From a virus: 20,363 bases of DNA. How positions within the stretch are numbered: position 1 is the stretch's first letter; every line of letters begins with the position of its first letter. Under the pieces are notes generated by a model. That model did not search any database. It was not told the origin of the DNA and worked only from the letters and a program-made list of their open reading frames with translations. The stretch is taken from positions 1 through 20,363 of the IMG/VR virus record IMGVR_UViG_3300030102_000166, one strand, 5' to 3'. A program made the translations under genes and the position numbers. Shown in pieces: positions 6,334-15,930 of the stretch.

Positions 6334-6481
6334 CCATAGCCTCTTCGATCTTCTTACCTCGTGCTATCTCGTAAGATGACAGCGTACCGTCATTGTCGAG
6401 GTCAGCCTTCTCTTTGTTCTTTATCTCCGCAGAATCACCTTCTGCCTTGCGTACTTCTGCGCCTTTAGCGTACATCTTCAT
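6314..6481 (-). CDS. 55-residue protein with a single EF-hand-like calcium-binding loop
   Basis: An ORF from ATG 6481 to TAG 6314, with ggaga 6 bases ahead and a 14-base gap after the stop of the 1790-residue gene. Residues 27-38 read DLDNDGTLSSYE, a complete EF-hand loop: Asp at 1, 3 and 5, Gly at 6, Leu at 8, Ser at 9, Glu at 12. The rest is Lys/Glu-rich helix (KNKEKA before, IARGKKIEEAMAKRR after), so the loop is flanked by two helical segments like a lone EF-hand or dockerin-like half. It is the last gene of the structural operon, so it could be a small virion or assembly protein. Calcium binding is inferred from the loop; function is unknown. Confidence 0.78.
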   Translation of the reverse strand: MKMYAKGAEVRKAEGDSAEIKNKEKADLDNDGTLSSYEIARGKKIEEAMAKRRTA

Positions 6482-6495
6482 TGTTATCTCCTACT

Positions 6496-9400
6496 CTACA
6501 TCGGGAAGACTATCTCGCCTACATCGACAGGCTGCATAACGCCTAGATTGATGTAGTATTCTTCTAGGTAAGCGTTCGACTCTACATCGGCGTCCAGTAC
6601 ACCACGCGGAATCTCGTCTGCTACGTACTTCATAAGCTGTGTAGCGAAGTAGTACGCATCTTCGTCAGCCACTAGCGTTTCATCTTCTAGAAGCTGCTTC
6701 ACAATGCTTGCAGATTTTGGATCACTAAGAAGGAAGTCGAGAGACTTGCCTTTAGCCAATGCTGCGTATCTGATTGCAACCTCTGCCATGACGTATTCTT
6801 TACTGACCATGCCCCTAGCAAGGTTGAATGCCTTCGACAGAGCGTTGTCTAGTGTGAAGCCCTTCGTGACGCTTGTCAGCTTTCCGTCGGCGTTACGTGC
6901 AAGCAGATCAGATTGATTGATACGAACAGACATGCGGAACAAAGAGTGCAGGGTTTCAAGCTGTTCCGGCTGTATGCCTGCAGCATCTGCTAATCTCTTG
7001 AGTGCTACACCCTCTTTACTGCCCCCTACCAGTGCGTCGTCCAGTATGGAAAACACTTCTGCAGGATTATTATACGCGCCTGTCACAACAGTGCTGCCGT
7101 CAAACAAACGGACGGATCGATTGCTAGGCCCGTAACCGCCAAGAGTCTTGATCGTGTCTACAAACAAGGACTGCATAGCTTGGTTCTGTTGTTCCGGAGA
7201 CATGGACCGGAATGCTTTCGATGTCTGCAGTTGCTGCAGGAATACGCGGGATTGATCGGGAGCATCGCTTCCCAAGACATTCTTCAAAAAACCCTGTCCA
7301 CTGAAAGAGTCCGGCAGTTTCGCCTCTACCTTTGCCAGTTGATCCGCGCCTGCTTGTATTCTTCCTTGTGCAGTCGCTAGGTCTTCCTGTGCGTTACTTG
7401 CGATTTTGAGCAAGCCTTTATGAGCTTCCCTAAACTCCGGAATAGAGTTGACAACAACATCGATCTGACGATCTGCCATTATCAAGTCTTCCATGTCTAA
7501 GAGCTTCATCTGCTTCGGACCATCAGCCGTCTGCACCGTGATGATAGAGGCTTCTTCCATGTCGCGAAGATATCTGCGTACGTCTCCTTGATACTCCGCT
7601 GGAACTTTGATACGCTTCGGAGCGTCCCCTTCGACAAGTCCGGGTATCTGACCGTTGTCAAGAGCGTAGCGTATTCTAGACATATCGCTTGACCCGTAGA
7701 ATGAATTTCTCACTGCATTTCCTAGCAGACCTTTCATAGTTTCAAAAGTGTCTAGGTCTACGGTTCTCGTTACCATAGCTGCAATTTCTTCATCTGTGGG
7801 TGCTATAATCTTACCGTCCGGTCCTACATTTTTGACCAATCGCTGTTCCATCAAAGAGTGACTAACTGGTGCGATAGTGTTCACGATCTTGTCTATCTCG
7901 GTCTTTACCTTTGATATCGATCCTTGTCCGGGAGAGGTTACAGCCTGCACGAAGGGGTTCAGAATAAATCCTAAGTCTCGGCTGGTTGCAACATCTCCTG
8001 TCAGTTGAGCCGAAGTATCCACGGACTCTACAGTACCACCAAAGGTAGCCTTCCCTTCGAAGCGGAGTTGTTCTGCACGATACACTGTACGAGCAATAAC
8101 GACTTGATTGTACTCTTCCACACTTCCTGTTGATGTGGCCCAATTCTCGAATGCACGATCTACTTCTTGCCGTAGCTGTGAGCCTAAAGCCTGTTTGGCA
8201 GGATCATTACTACCCATCATCTTGTTGGCAGATTGACGGAAAGTCTCCAGTTCCATAGGGTTGGTCACCATTTGCAAGTCTTGTGCTGATACCTTCAGCT
8301 TGTTGTTAGGCTGCGCCATATAGTAAGCAAGCTGTAAGTCCGATATCTGTGTCGGATCAGTGACATTTAGCTCTTTTGCTGCTTTCGGATCAGACTTTAT
8401 AATTTGCTCTTTCATAAACTCTCGGAAGGATGCACCGTCTTCAAAGACTCGTCCGAATCTCTTAAACTTGGTATTGATTGCTTCTGATTTAGGACCAAAC
8501 CACATGTCGATGCTTCGTGCTGCGGCACTGTCCAAGTCGGTGAAGAGGCGTTCCCCCGTCCTTCCCCCCAACGCTTTAAGAGTGCTAGGATTGACAAACG
8601 AAAGGAAGGATGCGTTCTTATCTTCCGCGTATGTCCGGAACATCCTGTCTAGGCTGTTTCCGAAAGATACAATCGGGATGGTAATGTCGGTAGACACGCC
8701 CTTGTAAGCGTCCTCAATTATGAGATCACTGTTTGTGCGCTCTAGTTTGACAACTTGTTGAATCATTTTGCTTTGATTTGCAGACACTTGGGTGGCAGTC
8801 TGTGTAGGACGACCTTTATCCAGTGCTTTTACAGACGCATCGCGGATCATAGCTACTGCCGCTGAAAGTCTGTCTTCTACAACTTCGATCTTTCTGCGAT
8901 CAGCAAGCTGTTTAGATGTAAGCTCCACAAAGTCAGAAGCCTTTTCTGCAGGTGTATCGGCCACGCCTGCACCTTCTCGTGCAGCACTCTGCGCCCTACG
9001 TTCTGAAAGGGCAATCCTAGAAAGCAGTAAGTCGAGTTCGCCCGATACAAATGCTTGGTCGAGAAACTTCGCATTTTCCGGCTGGGTCAAATCATCAATA
9101 GTTTGTGCAGCGTCTCTCGCGTCCGCAGTAAGCAGTTCATCAAGCTGTCTGCGTCCCTCTGTAGCAGCTTTTCTAAACTGACCAGCAAAAGTGTCTAGGT
9201 TCTCTATTGCCACCTGCCTAGCCAGCTTCTCGCCTTCAGACAGCATACTCAAATCTTCCGATTTCAACTGCATGATCTGTGCATCTAGAAGTTCAGATGC
9301 TGCAGCCATGCCTGCTACTTGCTTTTCGCTGGACTTCTGAATCTTTATGCCTTCTGATACCTTCCTCTTGAAGTTCATCAGTGCGCCCATAAGGACGCCG

Positions 9401-11868
9401 CTATTTTGTGCTTGTTGCTGTCTTTGAACAGAAAGCAAGAAGCCCATCCCCGAAAGCTGTCCGAGGTTCAAGGACATGTTCACTTCTAGCTCTCTGATTT
9501 GAGCATCAGAGAAAACACGATTGCCTTTAGAATCTGTCAGAGTGTAGAACGGCTTCAAGACATTCTGAAGATCGGCCATGCCTTCGTCCATGTCTAGAAG
9601 AAGTGCATTTCTGTCGTCCGGTGCCAAGCCACGGAACATGCCAGTAGAGAAGTTCTGAAGCATACGCCGTGTAGCTACGGGTAACTTTTCCACTTCGTCG
9701 GGCGACATAGCAAGAAGATTACGGAGTCCCGGAGGCGTCAGCGTGCCGTACGCCCGTGCTGCACCTGCTTCCCGTATGGCGTCCTGTGCATCGGTGCTTA
9801 GACCTCTGCCTGTACGCATAGCAGCTAGATTACCAAACACGTACGCTGCGGCGTCTTCAGTAACAGTCTTTACATTGTACATGCCTGTAGCAGCCATAGA
9901 GCTTACAAATGGTATGCCGCCCCGAATATCAAATCCGCGTTTGATGGTGAGTGCGCCCATGACCGCTGTCGCGGCATAGAAGTCAGAGATGGGTCCAGTT
10001 TCCGGAGACACTTCTCTATACAGAGCCTGTGACAGGGCTATGGCAGTATCGAAGCCGGGAGAAAAACCAAAGTCTCTCGCCCCGTTTATAGCTGTGCGAG
10101 TGATTGCCCAATTTTGTCGGGCACGGGCTGTACGCAGATCGAAGGCTGCGTTGATAATCCCTGCGTTATCCCCTTCATCAATTGCCTTAAAAAGACGATC
10201 TTTGGCAGTACTAACGCCTTTAGATGCGGTTTCTGCGGCTTCCTTGAGAGCAGCCTTGCCTTGACCTGCTTCAGCTACAGCCGTCAAACGTCCCCCTCTC
10301 ATAGGGCCGGTTCCAACCAGTGTTCCAATAGTGGAGTTGATAAGCAGGCTCTCTGCACGTGTTTGCCTCTGCAGTTGCCTTGCGGCTGTAGTGAATGGAA
10401 TGCCACGGAATTTGGCGTATTGCTCTGTGTACTTAACGAGAGTAGGAGTGTCCATGTACTGCGCCGCATACGGCAGTGTCATATATTCGCCTTCACCAAG
10501 TTCATCTGCCTGCGCCTTTGATATGATTTTGCCATCCTTACTGATGAACCTAGGTGCAGTGCCCAAAGCTCCGCGAGAAAGGAAGGGAACGTCTGCAGCA
10601 GCACGTGCGGTCGTACGTACGGCTGTTCCTGCCACAGCGAAGGGGGCACGGATGGCGTATCCCGCTCCTACGTTCTCCAGTACAAAGATTGCCATCTTGT
10701 CGAGCATACTCTTACTGTTTAGGGCTGCTTCGAAGAACTGTTCTGCGAAACTTTCAGAAACAAAGTTGTGTCGATATTCTTCTTTCGTTACAGTCTTACC
10801 GTCCGCTGTCTCGTACGTCACTTCGTCCTTGATGGCATAAATAGATTCGTTGAATGCTTCTTCGCCTACGATGTCGCGTACTTGCTTGCGAAGCAGATCG
10901 TTGAGAACTGCGCCCCTATCAGCGAACGTACTTAACGCACGTACCTGTGCTAAGTCTGCAGCAACATCCTCGTCTGTGAGATAGTTTTCTGCAGAGAGAA
11001 GACCGAAAGTGTTTTCAGTGGTGAGATTGTAGTTCGTAGCCCAATGGGTCAAGCGCGGAAGATAGTGTTCTACACCTTCTTCTGTTATATCCGCAAGATT
11101 GTACATACGTTCGGCGAGTATGCCAAACAAGTCGGCGTTTATGACTTGATCTAGTGCTTTGCGAATTACAGGGTCACGAGGAGTCTGTATGTTATCAGAC
11201 AGGAAAGTCTGAAGCTCTAGGGATTGTTCAGAACGCTCCCGTGCTTCGATGCGATTGTAATTCAGTCCGTTGGGAATGATATTGCCAAGGAGAGGGATGC
11301 TCTCTATAAAGTTGGTTCCGGGAATGTTTTCGGGAACGTCGTCAACACCAACAGTGCCTACGATAGGCAGTTGCAGTTGCATAGCCTTGACTTCGTCGGG
11401 AAGCACAATTTCGCCCGTCATCAAGTTCTGTGGAAACCCGCCAGTTTCGAGGAAGCCTCGTTGTAAGACCCCTGTGGGATCATTACCGGACAGTCTAGCA
11501 ATGCGCTGCATGATAGGCCCGTCGGGGTCACGCACCCGTGCTAGAAGGTCTATGTCATCCTGTGTGGCAGTTCCGTCTTGCTCTCTCTTGTATGCTTCCT
11601 TGGCAGCATCGTATTCTCCCGGCTGCAGAAACACAGGAGAGCTAGGACCAAAATAATTGTCGAGGTTTACTGGACCTTCATACTTGTCGTATGTTTCACC
11701 GGACAAACCAAACTCTAGGAACCGAGAACGTACTCCGGGCAGAATACTTGCCTTCAGTTCATCCATCGCACCGCTTTGTTCTTGTGCTGCTAGATATTCT
11801 TCGTATGTAGTCCCACCGGGAAAAGTCTGTTCACTTAGCGTGGAACGTGAGAATACTGTGTCGAGCAT
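6496..11868 (-). CDS. Giant virion protein, probable internal/ejection protein (1790 residues)
   Basis: A single uninterrupted frame of 1790 codons starting at ATG 11868, three bases after the stop of the 1000-residue gene, with gagga upstream. It is rich in Ala, Glu, Gln and Arg and mostly predicted helical by eye, with long charged stretches. A hydrophobic or amphipathic segment lies at about residues 392-417 (MAIFVLENVGAGYAIRAPF and onward). I see no lytic transglycosylase or protease motif. Size, position next to another very large protein, and late-operon context match the internal core proteins that podoviruses eject into the cell (T7 gp15 and gp16 are 747 and 1318 residues). The role is inferred from size and context; a very large structural protein of another kind cannot be excluded. 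Confidence 0.8.
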   Translation of the reverse strand: MLDTVFSRSTLSEQTFPGGTTYEEYLAAQEQSGAMDELKASILPGVRSRFLEFGLSGETYDKYEGPVNLDNYFGPSSPVFLQPGEYDAAKEAYKREQDGTATQDDIDLLARVRDPDGPIMQRIARLSGNDPTGVLQRGFLETGGFPQNLMTGEIVLPDEVKAMQLQLPIVGTVGVDDVPENIPGTNFIESIPLLGNIIPNGLNYNRIEARERSEQSLELQTFLSDNIQTPRDPVIRKALDQVINADLFGILAERMYNLADITEEGVEHYLPRLTHWATNYNLTTENTFGLLSAENYLTDEDVAADLAQVRALSTFADRGAVLNDLLRKQVRDIVGEEAFNESIYAIKDEVTYETADGKTVTKEEYRHNFVSESFAEQFFEAALNSKSMLDKMAIFVLENVGAGYAIRAPFAVAGTAVRTTARAAADVPFLSRGALGTAPRFISKDGKIISKAQADELGEGEYMTLPYAAQYMDTPTLVKYTEQYAKFRGIPFTTAARQLQRQTRAESLLINSTIGTLVGTGPMRGGRLTAVAEAGQGKAALKEAAETASKGVSTAKDRLFKAIDEGDNAGIINAAFDLRTARARQNWAITRTAINGARDFGFSPGFDTAIALSQALYREVSPETGPISDFYAATAVMGALTIKRGFDIRGGIPFVSSMAATGMYNVKTVTEDAAAYVFGNLAAMRTGRGLSTDAQDAIREAGAARAYGTLTPPGLRNLLAMSPDEVEKLPVATRRMLQNFSTGMFRGLAPDDRNALLLDMDEGMADLQNVLKPFYTLTDSKGNRVFSDAQIRELEVNMSLNLGQLSGMGFLLSVQRQQQAQNSGVLMGALMNFKRKVSEGIKIQKSSEKQVAGMAAASELLDAQIMQLKSEDLSMLSEGEKLARQVAIENLDTFAGQFRKAATEGRRQLDELLTADARDAAQTIDDLTQPENAKFLDQAFVSGELDLLLSRIALSERRAQSAAREGAGVADTPAEKASDFVELTSKQLADRRKIEVVEDRLSAAVAMIRDASVKALDKGRPTQTATQVSANQSKMIQQVVKLERTNSDLIIEDAYKGVSTDITIPIVSFGNSLDRMFRTYAEDKNASFLSFVNPSTLKALGGRTGERLFTDLDSAAARSIDMWFGPKSEAINTKFKRFGRVFEDGASFREFMKEQIIKSDPKAAKELNVTDPTQISDLQLAYYMAQPNNKLKVSAQDLQMVTNPMELETFRQSANKMMGSNDPAKQALGSQLRQEVDRAFENWATSTGSVEEYNQVVIARTVYRAEQLRFEGKATFGGTVESVDTSAQLTGDVATSRDLGFILNPFVQAVTSPGQGSISKVKTEIDKIVNTIAPVSHSLMEQRLVKNVGPDGKIIAPTDEEIAAMVTRTVDLDTFETMKGLLGNAVRNSFYGSSDMSRIRYALDNGQIPGLVEGDAPKRIKVPAEYQGDVRRYLRDMEEASIITVQTADGPKQMKLLDMEDLIMADRQIDVVVNSIPEFREAHKGLLKIASNAQEDLATAQGRIQAGADQLAKVEAKLPDSFSGQGFLKNVLGSDAPDQSRVFLQQLQTSKAFRSMSPEQQNQAMQSLFVDTIKTLGGYGPSNRSVRLFDGSTVVTGAYNNPAEVFSILDDALVGGSKEGVALKRLADAAGIQPEQLETLHSLFRMSVRINQSDLLARNADGKLTSVTKGFTLDNALSKAFNLARGMVSKEYVMAEVAIRYAALAKGKSLDFLLSDPKSASIVKQLLEDETLVADEDAYYFATQLMKYVADEIPRGVLDADVESNAYLEEYYINLGVMQPVDVGEIVFPM

Positions 11869-11871
11869 GTC

Positions 11872-14800
11872 TTAGATTCCTCGTCCTGTGATCTGTCTTA
11901 TTCTAGCGTTGGATACGATCTTGCCCGTTGTTGTGTCGATGAATATAGGAACATCTACAAGCGGATTTTTGGCTTGACTTGGACGAGGACCGAGCTTCAA
12001 GATGCCAAGATTATTAGCTTCAGCGATAGAGAATCTTTGCCCCGCTGCGTTCGTACCAAATCCCAAACGAGCCTCGGCGTCTGCAATACTAATAGAGAAT
12101 TCCGCTGCCATACCGGCGTTTGCAAATAAACCGTTGCTGTCAAATACAGGTCCATCGACACTGTCTAGCAATCTCTTATATCTCTTAACATCTTGCATAC
12201 CACGAGAGGCGCGAAGAAGTGGACGATAGTGTGTCAGAGCCTGCATACGCTGCAGGTGAGGCTTACTGAGACGATAACGAGTGTTGTTGCCCGTTCCAGT
12301 AGATTTGATCCTAAACACCTTCTGATTGTAAACAAGCTCGTTGTTAGACTTGCGAATAATGTCTCGGATCAAACTTAGTCGAGCGCCTACGTTTGCGTTT
12401 CTCTTTCCTTGCACTGCTTGCAACGCAGCTTGGAAGTCACGCTCCGAGATTCGACCGCTCGGGTCCATAGTTTTTGCATAGTTATAGGCCAGTGTAACGA
12501 GTGCTGCGCCGAGCTTGGCTTGATTGTTTGCAAAGTTCTGCTTTACAAAATCGTTCGACATTTCAATAATACGTGCCCTAGAGGCTTGTGCGTTTCCGCC
12601 GGGATCGATACGGATGTCATCTATGTTAAACAGTGTGTCATTGTCCTTAAATGCAAAGTCTCTGATCCTACTTCCGATAGTGGCGATTACAGAATCGTTC
12701 AAGCCGAAGACGTTAAGAATATCCAAGCTCAAATCGTCAGTGAATTGGCTTGAAATACCCGCAGTCATAAGTAACCTTTCGACTTCTTCTGCTTGCGTTA
12801 CAAAATTCGAGTGATTTGTAATTGCCTTCGACACGTCTTCGAAGTTTACATCGTGACCTAACGTCGTCCTAATTACAGAATTTAGCTGGGCTAGAGTGAA
12901 GCCTGTAGAAAATTGATCGACTTCCATACCTTCGGGTAGCTTCGGATCAAGGATAGAAGCAGCCATGATATCGATTTGCGTTCCTGTATCAAACTGCCCA
13001 TTCTGCGCCATAGTGACAACTACATTCCTTGCCTGCGCGTTGGTCATAGGCACACCGGCTTCCATAGTAAAGATGCCACTTTGTTGCAGAGTGTTCACCG
13101 CATCGAACGCTCTCAAAGGCTGTGCCTCTCCGGGCTTGACGAGAGCGTAAGCCACACTGTTTGTGAGGAACATAGCTTGAGGGCTTTTGCCGTAAGCGGC
13201 TGCTACCTTCTGCACTGAATCTGTAGCAGTGAAAGAGTATTGTGCGTTTAGAGCAAAAGTGTTCGTGTCGGCAGGTTGTTCGTAGTTTGTGGTCTTCATG
13301 CCGGTGGTAGTTTCACCTGCCATCGGGAAGCCCCTGTTCTTTAAAAGATCAGCAAATCCGGGAATCTCGGCAAACAGATGATTTGCAAATTGATCGATAG
13401 CTAGGTCGGGTCGAGCTTCTTTCGACTCGTTGTCTTCTCCGCCGGAAGTGCCGACTAGGATCAAGGATATCATCTCTTCAGCGCGATTTAGAAATTCTAC
13501 CTTAGAACCCGGACCTGTGTCGGGAAGATTTCTGTAGAATTCTCCCACGTTGGGGATCGCATTCATCTCCGCTAGGGCTTCTAGCGGGTTCTTCTCGTCC
13601 ATGTCGAAGGTGACTTGTCTTTCTTTGTCGCCTGCACCGGAAGTGAAAACCTTCTCGTTTCTAGCTACTTCTTCTAAAGCGTCAGAGAAGTTTAGAAGCT
13701 CCTCGTAATTAGATACGATCTGTATAGACTTTTCGTCAGTCTTGTTCAGATAATCTTGGATATCAAAACCGCCCGACTTTAGCGTGTTTATCTTATCTGC
13801 CGCATCCGCAGCTTTAGCTTTCAATCCTCCCGCTCCTGTACCGACGCCCATTTCACTGACGTCTTGCGTCATCTTCTCTAGAATGCCTAGCCAATCAGTC
13901 TCTGCCATCTGTTCTAGATTGTCACCGTAGACGCCCGAAATAATCTGTTGTTCTAGCCTGTCAAGTGCAACGTACTCGTTCACAGCTTCCGGGAAGAGTT
14001 CGAATTGAAACTTTGCTTCGTAATTACTTGTGTCAGCTTCATCATCTTCCACGTAATCCGGGTCGAGTGCAAACGGTCCTATGTTAGCTTTTAATGTGCG
14101 TATCTGACTTAGGAGAGGGATTAGGGAAGGTTCGCGTTCGTCATCTTTGGCGGTAGTAAGTTCGTTTTTAATAGCATCTTCAATACGTGAGACAGTGTCT
14201 CCAATAGACTTATACTCCCGCTCCGGCTTGATTGCTCCTAAGTTGGTAATCAAACGATCAATGTAATCTCCGGCAGGAGTACCAGTGGGATAGATAACTT
14301 TTTGAGAATTATAATACGCTAGTTGAACGGGTACATCCGCACCTTTTGGTGCGTTATTGATGATGGCTTGTTCTTGTTGAGACAACGGCTGTGCAGCGTA
14401 AGCAGTGAGAGATGCGAAGGCGCTGGGAAAAGCCTTCACCTTTCTACCGTCGGGCATTTCATAGCTAGTGTTGAACATCTCAATTACGTTCTGATCACTT
14501 GCAAGGGATCGGGCTGCTTCTACGCTTGTAGCTGCCTGCGTCAAAATCCCTTGAATTTGATCGGGCAGATGACCCATAGCAGAGGTCTGTATCTGCGCTC
14601 TTTGATACGGGCCTAGTGAGAACATCATCGCATGTGCTGCAGAACCCGGAATACTTGCGGAGTGATACCACGCTGCGGCTGCGTGTCTGTTTTCTTTTTT
14701 AGACATGTGTGCCACAAAATTCGTCTGATTTGTGTACAGGTTCTCTGCTTGTTTTTCCGCTTTTTTGGCCGCCTCTTCGGCTTGTTTCTTTTCTAGCTCG

Positions 14801-14874
14801 TCACGTGCATCGAAGCCCCCTAGGATGTTTTCAAGTATCCCCCCGACGACGGCATAAGTAAGATCACTGCCCAT
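11872..14874 (-). CDS. Large virion protein, probable internal/ejection protein (1000 residues)
   Basis: A 1000-residue frame starting at ATG 14874, inside the end of the upstream gene (11-base overlap), with gaggag ahead. The N terminus has a short hydrophobic stretch (YAVVGGILENILGG), then a charged coiled-coil-like helix (DELEKKQAEEAAKKAEKQAE, residues about 25-44). The rest is soluble, Asn/Ala-rich and without recognised motifs. It sits directly before the 1790-residue gene, and the pair resembles the two large internal core proteins of T7-like phages that form a conduit for DNA entry. No enzyme motif was seen. Function inferred from context. Confidence 0.78.
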   Translation of the reverse strand: MGSDLTYAVVGGILENILGGFDARDELEKKQAEEAAKKAEKQAENLYTNQTNFVAHMSKKENRHAAAAWYHSASIPGSAAHAMMFSLGPYQRAQIQTSAMGHLPDQIQGILTQAATSVEAARSLASDQNVIEMFNTSYEMPDGRKVKAFPSAFASLTAYAAQPLSQQEQAIINNAPKGADVPVQLAYYNSQKVIYPTGTPAGDYIDRLITNLGAIKPEREYKSIGDTVSRIEDAIKNELTTAKDDEREPSLIPLLSQIRTLKANIGPFALDPDYVEDDEADTSNYEAKFQFELFPEAVNEYVALDRLEQQIISGVYGDNLEQMAETDWLGILEKMTQDVSEMGVGTGAGGLKAKAADAADKINTLKSGGFDIQDYLNKTDEKSIQIVSNYEELLNFSDALEEVARNEKVFTSGAGDKERQVTFDMDEKNPLEALAEMNAIPNVGEFYRNLPDTGPGSKVEFLNRAEEMISLILVGTSGGEDNESKEARPDLAIDQFANHLFAEIPGFADLLKNRGFPMAGETTTGMKTTNYEQPADTNTFALNAQYSFTATDSVQKVAAAYGKSPQAMFLTNSVAYALVKPGEAQPLRAFDAVNTLQQSGIFTMEAGVPMTNAQARNVVVTMAQNGQFDTGTQIDIMAASILDPKLPEGMEVDQFSTGFTLAQLNSVIRTTLGHDVNFEDVSKAITNHSNFVTQAEEVERLLMTAGISSQFTDDLSLDILNVFGLNDSVIATIGSRIRDFAFKDNDTLFNIDDIRIDPGGNAQASRARIIEMSNDFVKQNFANNQAKLGAALVTLAYNYAKTMDPSGRISERDFQAALQAVQGKRNANVGARLSLIRDIIRKSNNELVYNQKVFRIKSTGTGNNTRYRLSKPHLQRMQALTHYRPLLRASRGMQDVKRYKRLLDSVDGPVFDSNGLFANAGMAAEFSISIADAEARLGFGTNAAGQRFSIAEANNLGILKLGPRPSQAKNPLVDVPIFIDTTTGKIVSNARIRQITGRGI

Positions 14875-15478
14875 CTTCTGTCTCCTCTGTATTCATAAAG
14901 CCTCTTTCTTGGGCGGGGGGAGCAACAGGAGCGTTATCCGGCGGCACTTGAATGCCCGGACCTGCGTCTTTTCCACCTCGTCTCAAGGTCTTGTTGACCT
15001 CTTCTCTCATGGCAGCAAACATGCGAGGATTGTTAGTTTTAAGAAGTTGTAGATATTCTATATCATCAAGCCTCTCGTCAGCCGTAGGATCGTCTTGTTC
15101 AAACATGCGGTAAGGAATACCTTCTTGATCTGCAAGATACGCAACGTAAACAGCAAGTGGACCCTTTGCGATAAGACCTACGTCGAGAGTGAATTGGCCG
15201 CTTTCAAATCCGGACATGACCCACGCCTCTACGATATGTTCGATAGAGATGCCTGCAATAAGCAGCTTGAACATCTCGCCACGAAACACCTCGTCAGAGT
15301 CTAGTTTACCTGTCGCCTCTTCTAAGACCTCGTCTACGTCCACATGCTTGGGCGGATTACCCCACGGCCAGTGTTCGTTCTCTACAGTCAGAGAGATGCC
15401 CGGAGGTGCCGAAGCAAAGGGATCGCGGGTTTCAACGTCTCCGCGTCGAGGTTCAGCGGGTTTTTGTCCTACAAACAT
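14864..15478 (-). CDS. Probable structural protein, 204 residues
   Basis: ATG 15478 is preceded by aggaaaga. The protein has a Pro-rich N terminus (PGISLTVENEHWPWGNPP), a helical middle with a hydrophobic stretch (FKLLIAGISIEHIVEAWVM) and an acidic Pro-rich tail. It resembles small structural or assembly proteins placed just ahead of the internal proteins in marine podoviruses, but I cannot name a family. The C terminus overlaps the start of the 1000-residue gene, so translation is probably coupled. Confidence 0.7.
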   Translation of the reverse strand: MFVGQKPAEPRRGDVETRDPFASAPPGISLTVENEHWPWGNPPKHVDVDEVLEEATGKLDSDEVFRGEMFKLLIAGISIEHIVEAWVMSGFESGQFTLDVGLIAKGPLAVYVAYLADQEGIPYRMFEQDDPTADERLDDIEYLQLLKTNNPRMFAAMREEVNKTLRRGGKDAGPGIQVPPDNAPVAPPAQERGFMNTEETEDGQ

Positions 15479-15489
15479 GTGTATCTTTC

Positions 15490-15927
15490 CTAGCTCTGCA
15501 AATGGGTTCTAAATCGTGCGCGTCCTACGCGATTGGAACGTGCGCTTCCCACCCCCGCAGTGCCGAATCCTCCGGCAGCAAAGTTAGGGTTGACGTTCTG
15601 ACGTTTCCTAGTCATACCTGCTTTATAGTTTTTAGCTACGACACTCGCTAGGTTTACATCCCTAGCAGTCTTGTCGGCAAAGTAGCGAAAAGCATCCTGT
15701 AGATTAGGTGCCCTCAACCCAATAGGTGCTTGCATCAGTTGAGGAGTGGGACGAGCAGATCGTAGGTTAGAATCAAAATTGTACCTGCGCCGTGGGATAA
15801 AGTTGTCGTCTTCTTTTCTCTCATTCGGTAGTACAGCATCGGCAACCTGCGCTCCGAGTTTGAACAATTCGTATGCTTCTGAAAAGGATTTGCCTATAGA
15901 TTTAGCAAGTTTAAAATCGCCTAGCAT
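15490..15927 (-). CDS. Hypothetical basic protein of the structural operon, 145 residues
   Basis: Starts at ATG 15927, three bases after the stop of the upstream gene, with ggagatagg overlapping that stop as binding site. The N-terminal third is helical (FKLAKSIGKSFSEAYELFK); the rest is Arg/Asn-rich, ending GGFGTAGVGSARSNRVGRARFRT. The high basic content and glycine-rich tail suggest a virion component that may contact DNA or other proteins. No family is recognised. Confidence 0.7.
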   Translation of the reverse strand: MLGDFKLAKSIGKSFSEAYELFKLGAQVADAVLPNERKEDDNFIPRRRYNFDSNLRSARPTPQLMQAPIGLRAPNLQDAFRYFADKTARDVNLASVVAKNYKAGMTRKRQNVNPNFAAGGFGTAGVGSARSNRVGRARFRTHLQS

Positions 15928-15930
15928 TAC

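Noticed and set aside
6400-6460. Weak hairpins near the operon junction as a possible + strand terminator
   Set aside because: Stems are short (for example a 4-base gaca/tgtc pair) and no T-run follows.
10331-10840. 169-codon + strand frame opposite the 1790-residue gene
   Set aside because: It overlaps a long intact gene on the other strand, lacks a convincing start context, and its product looks like antisense translation.
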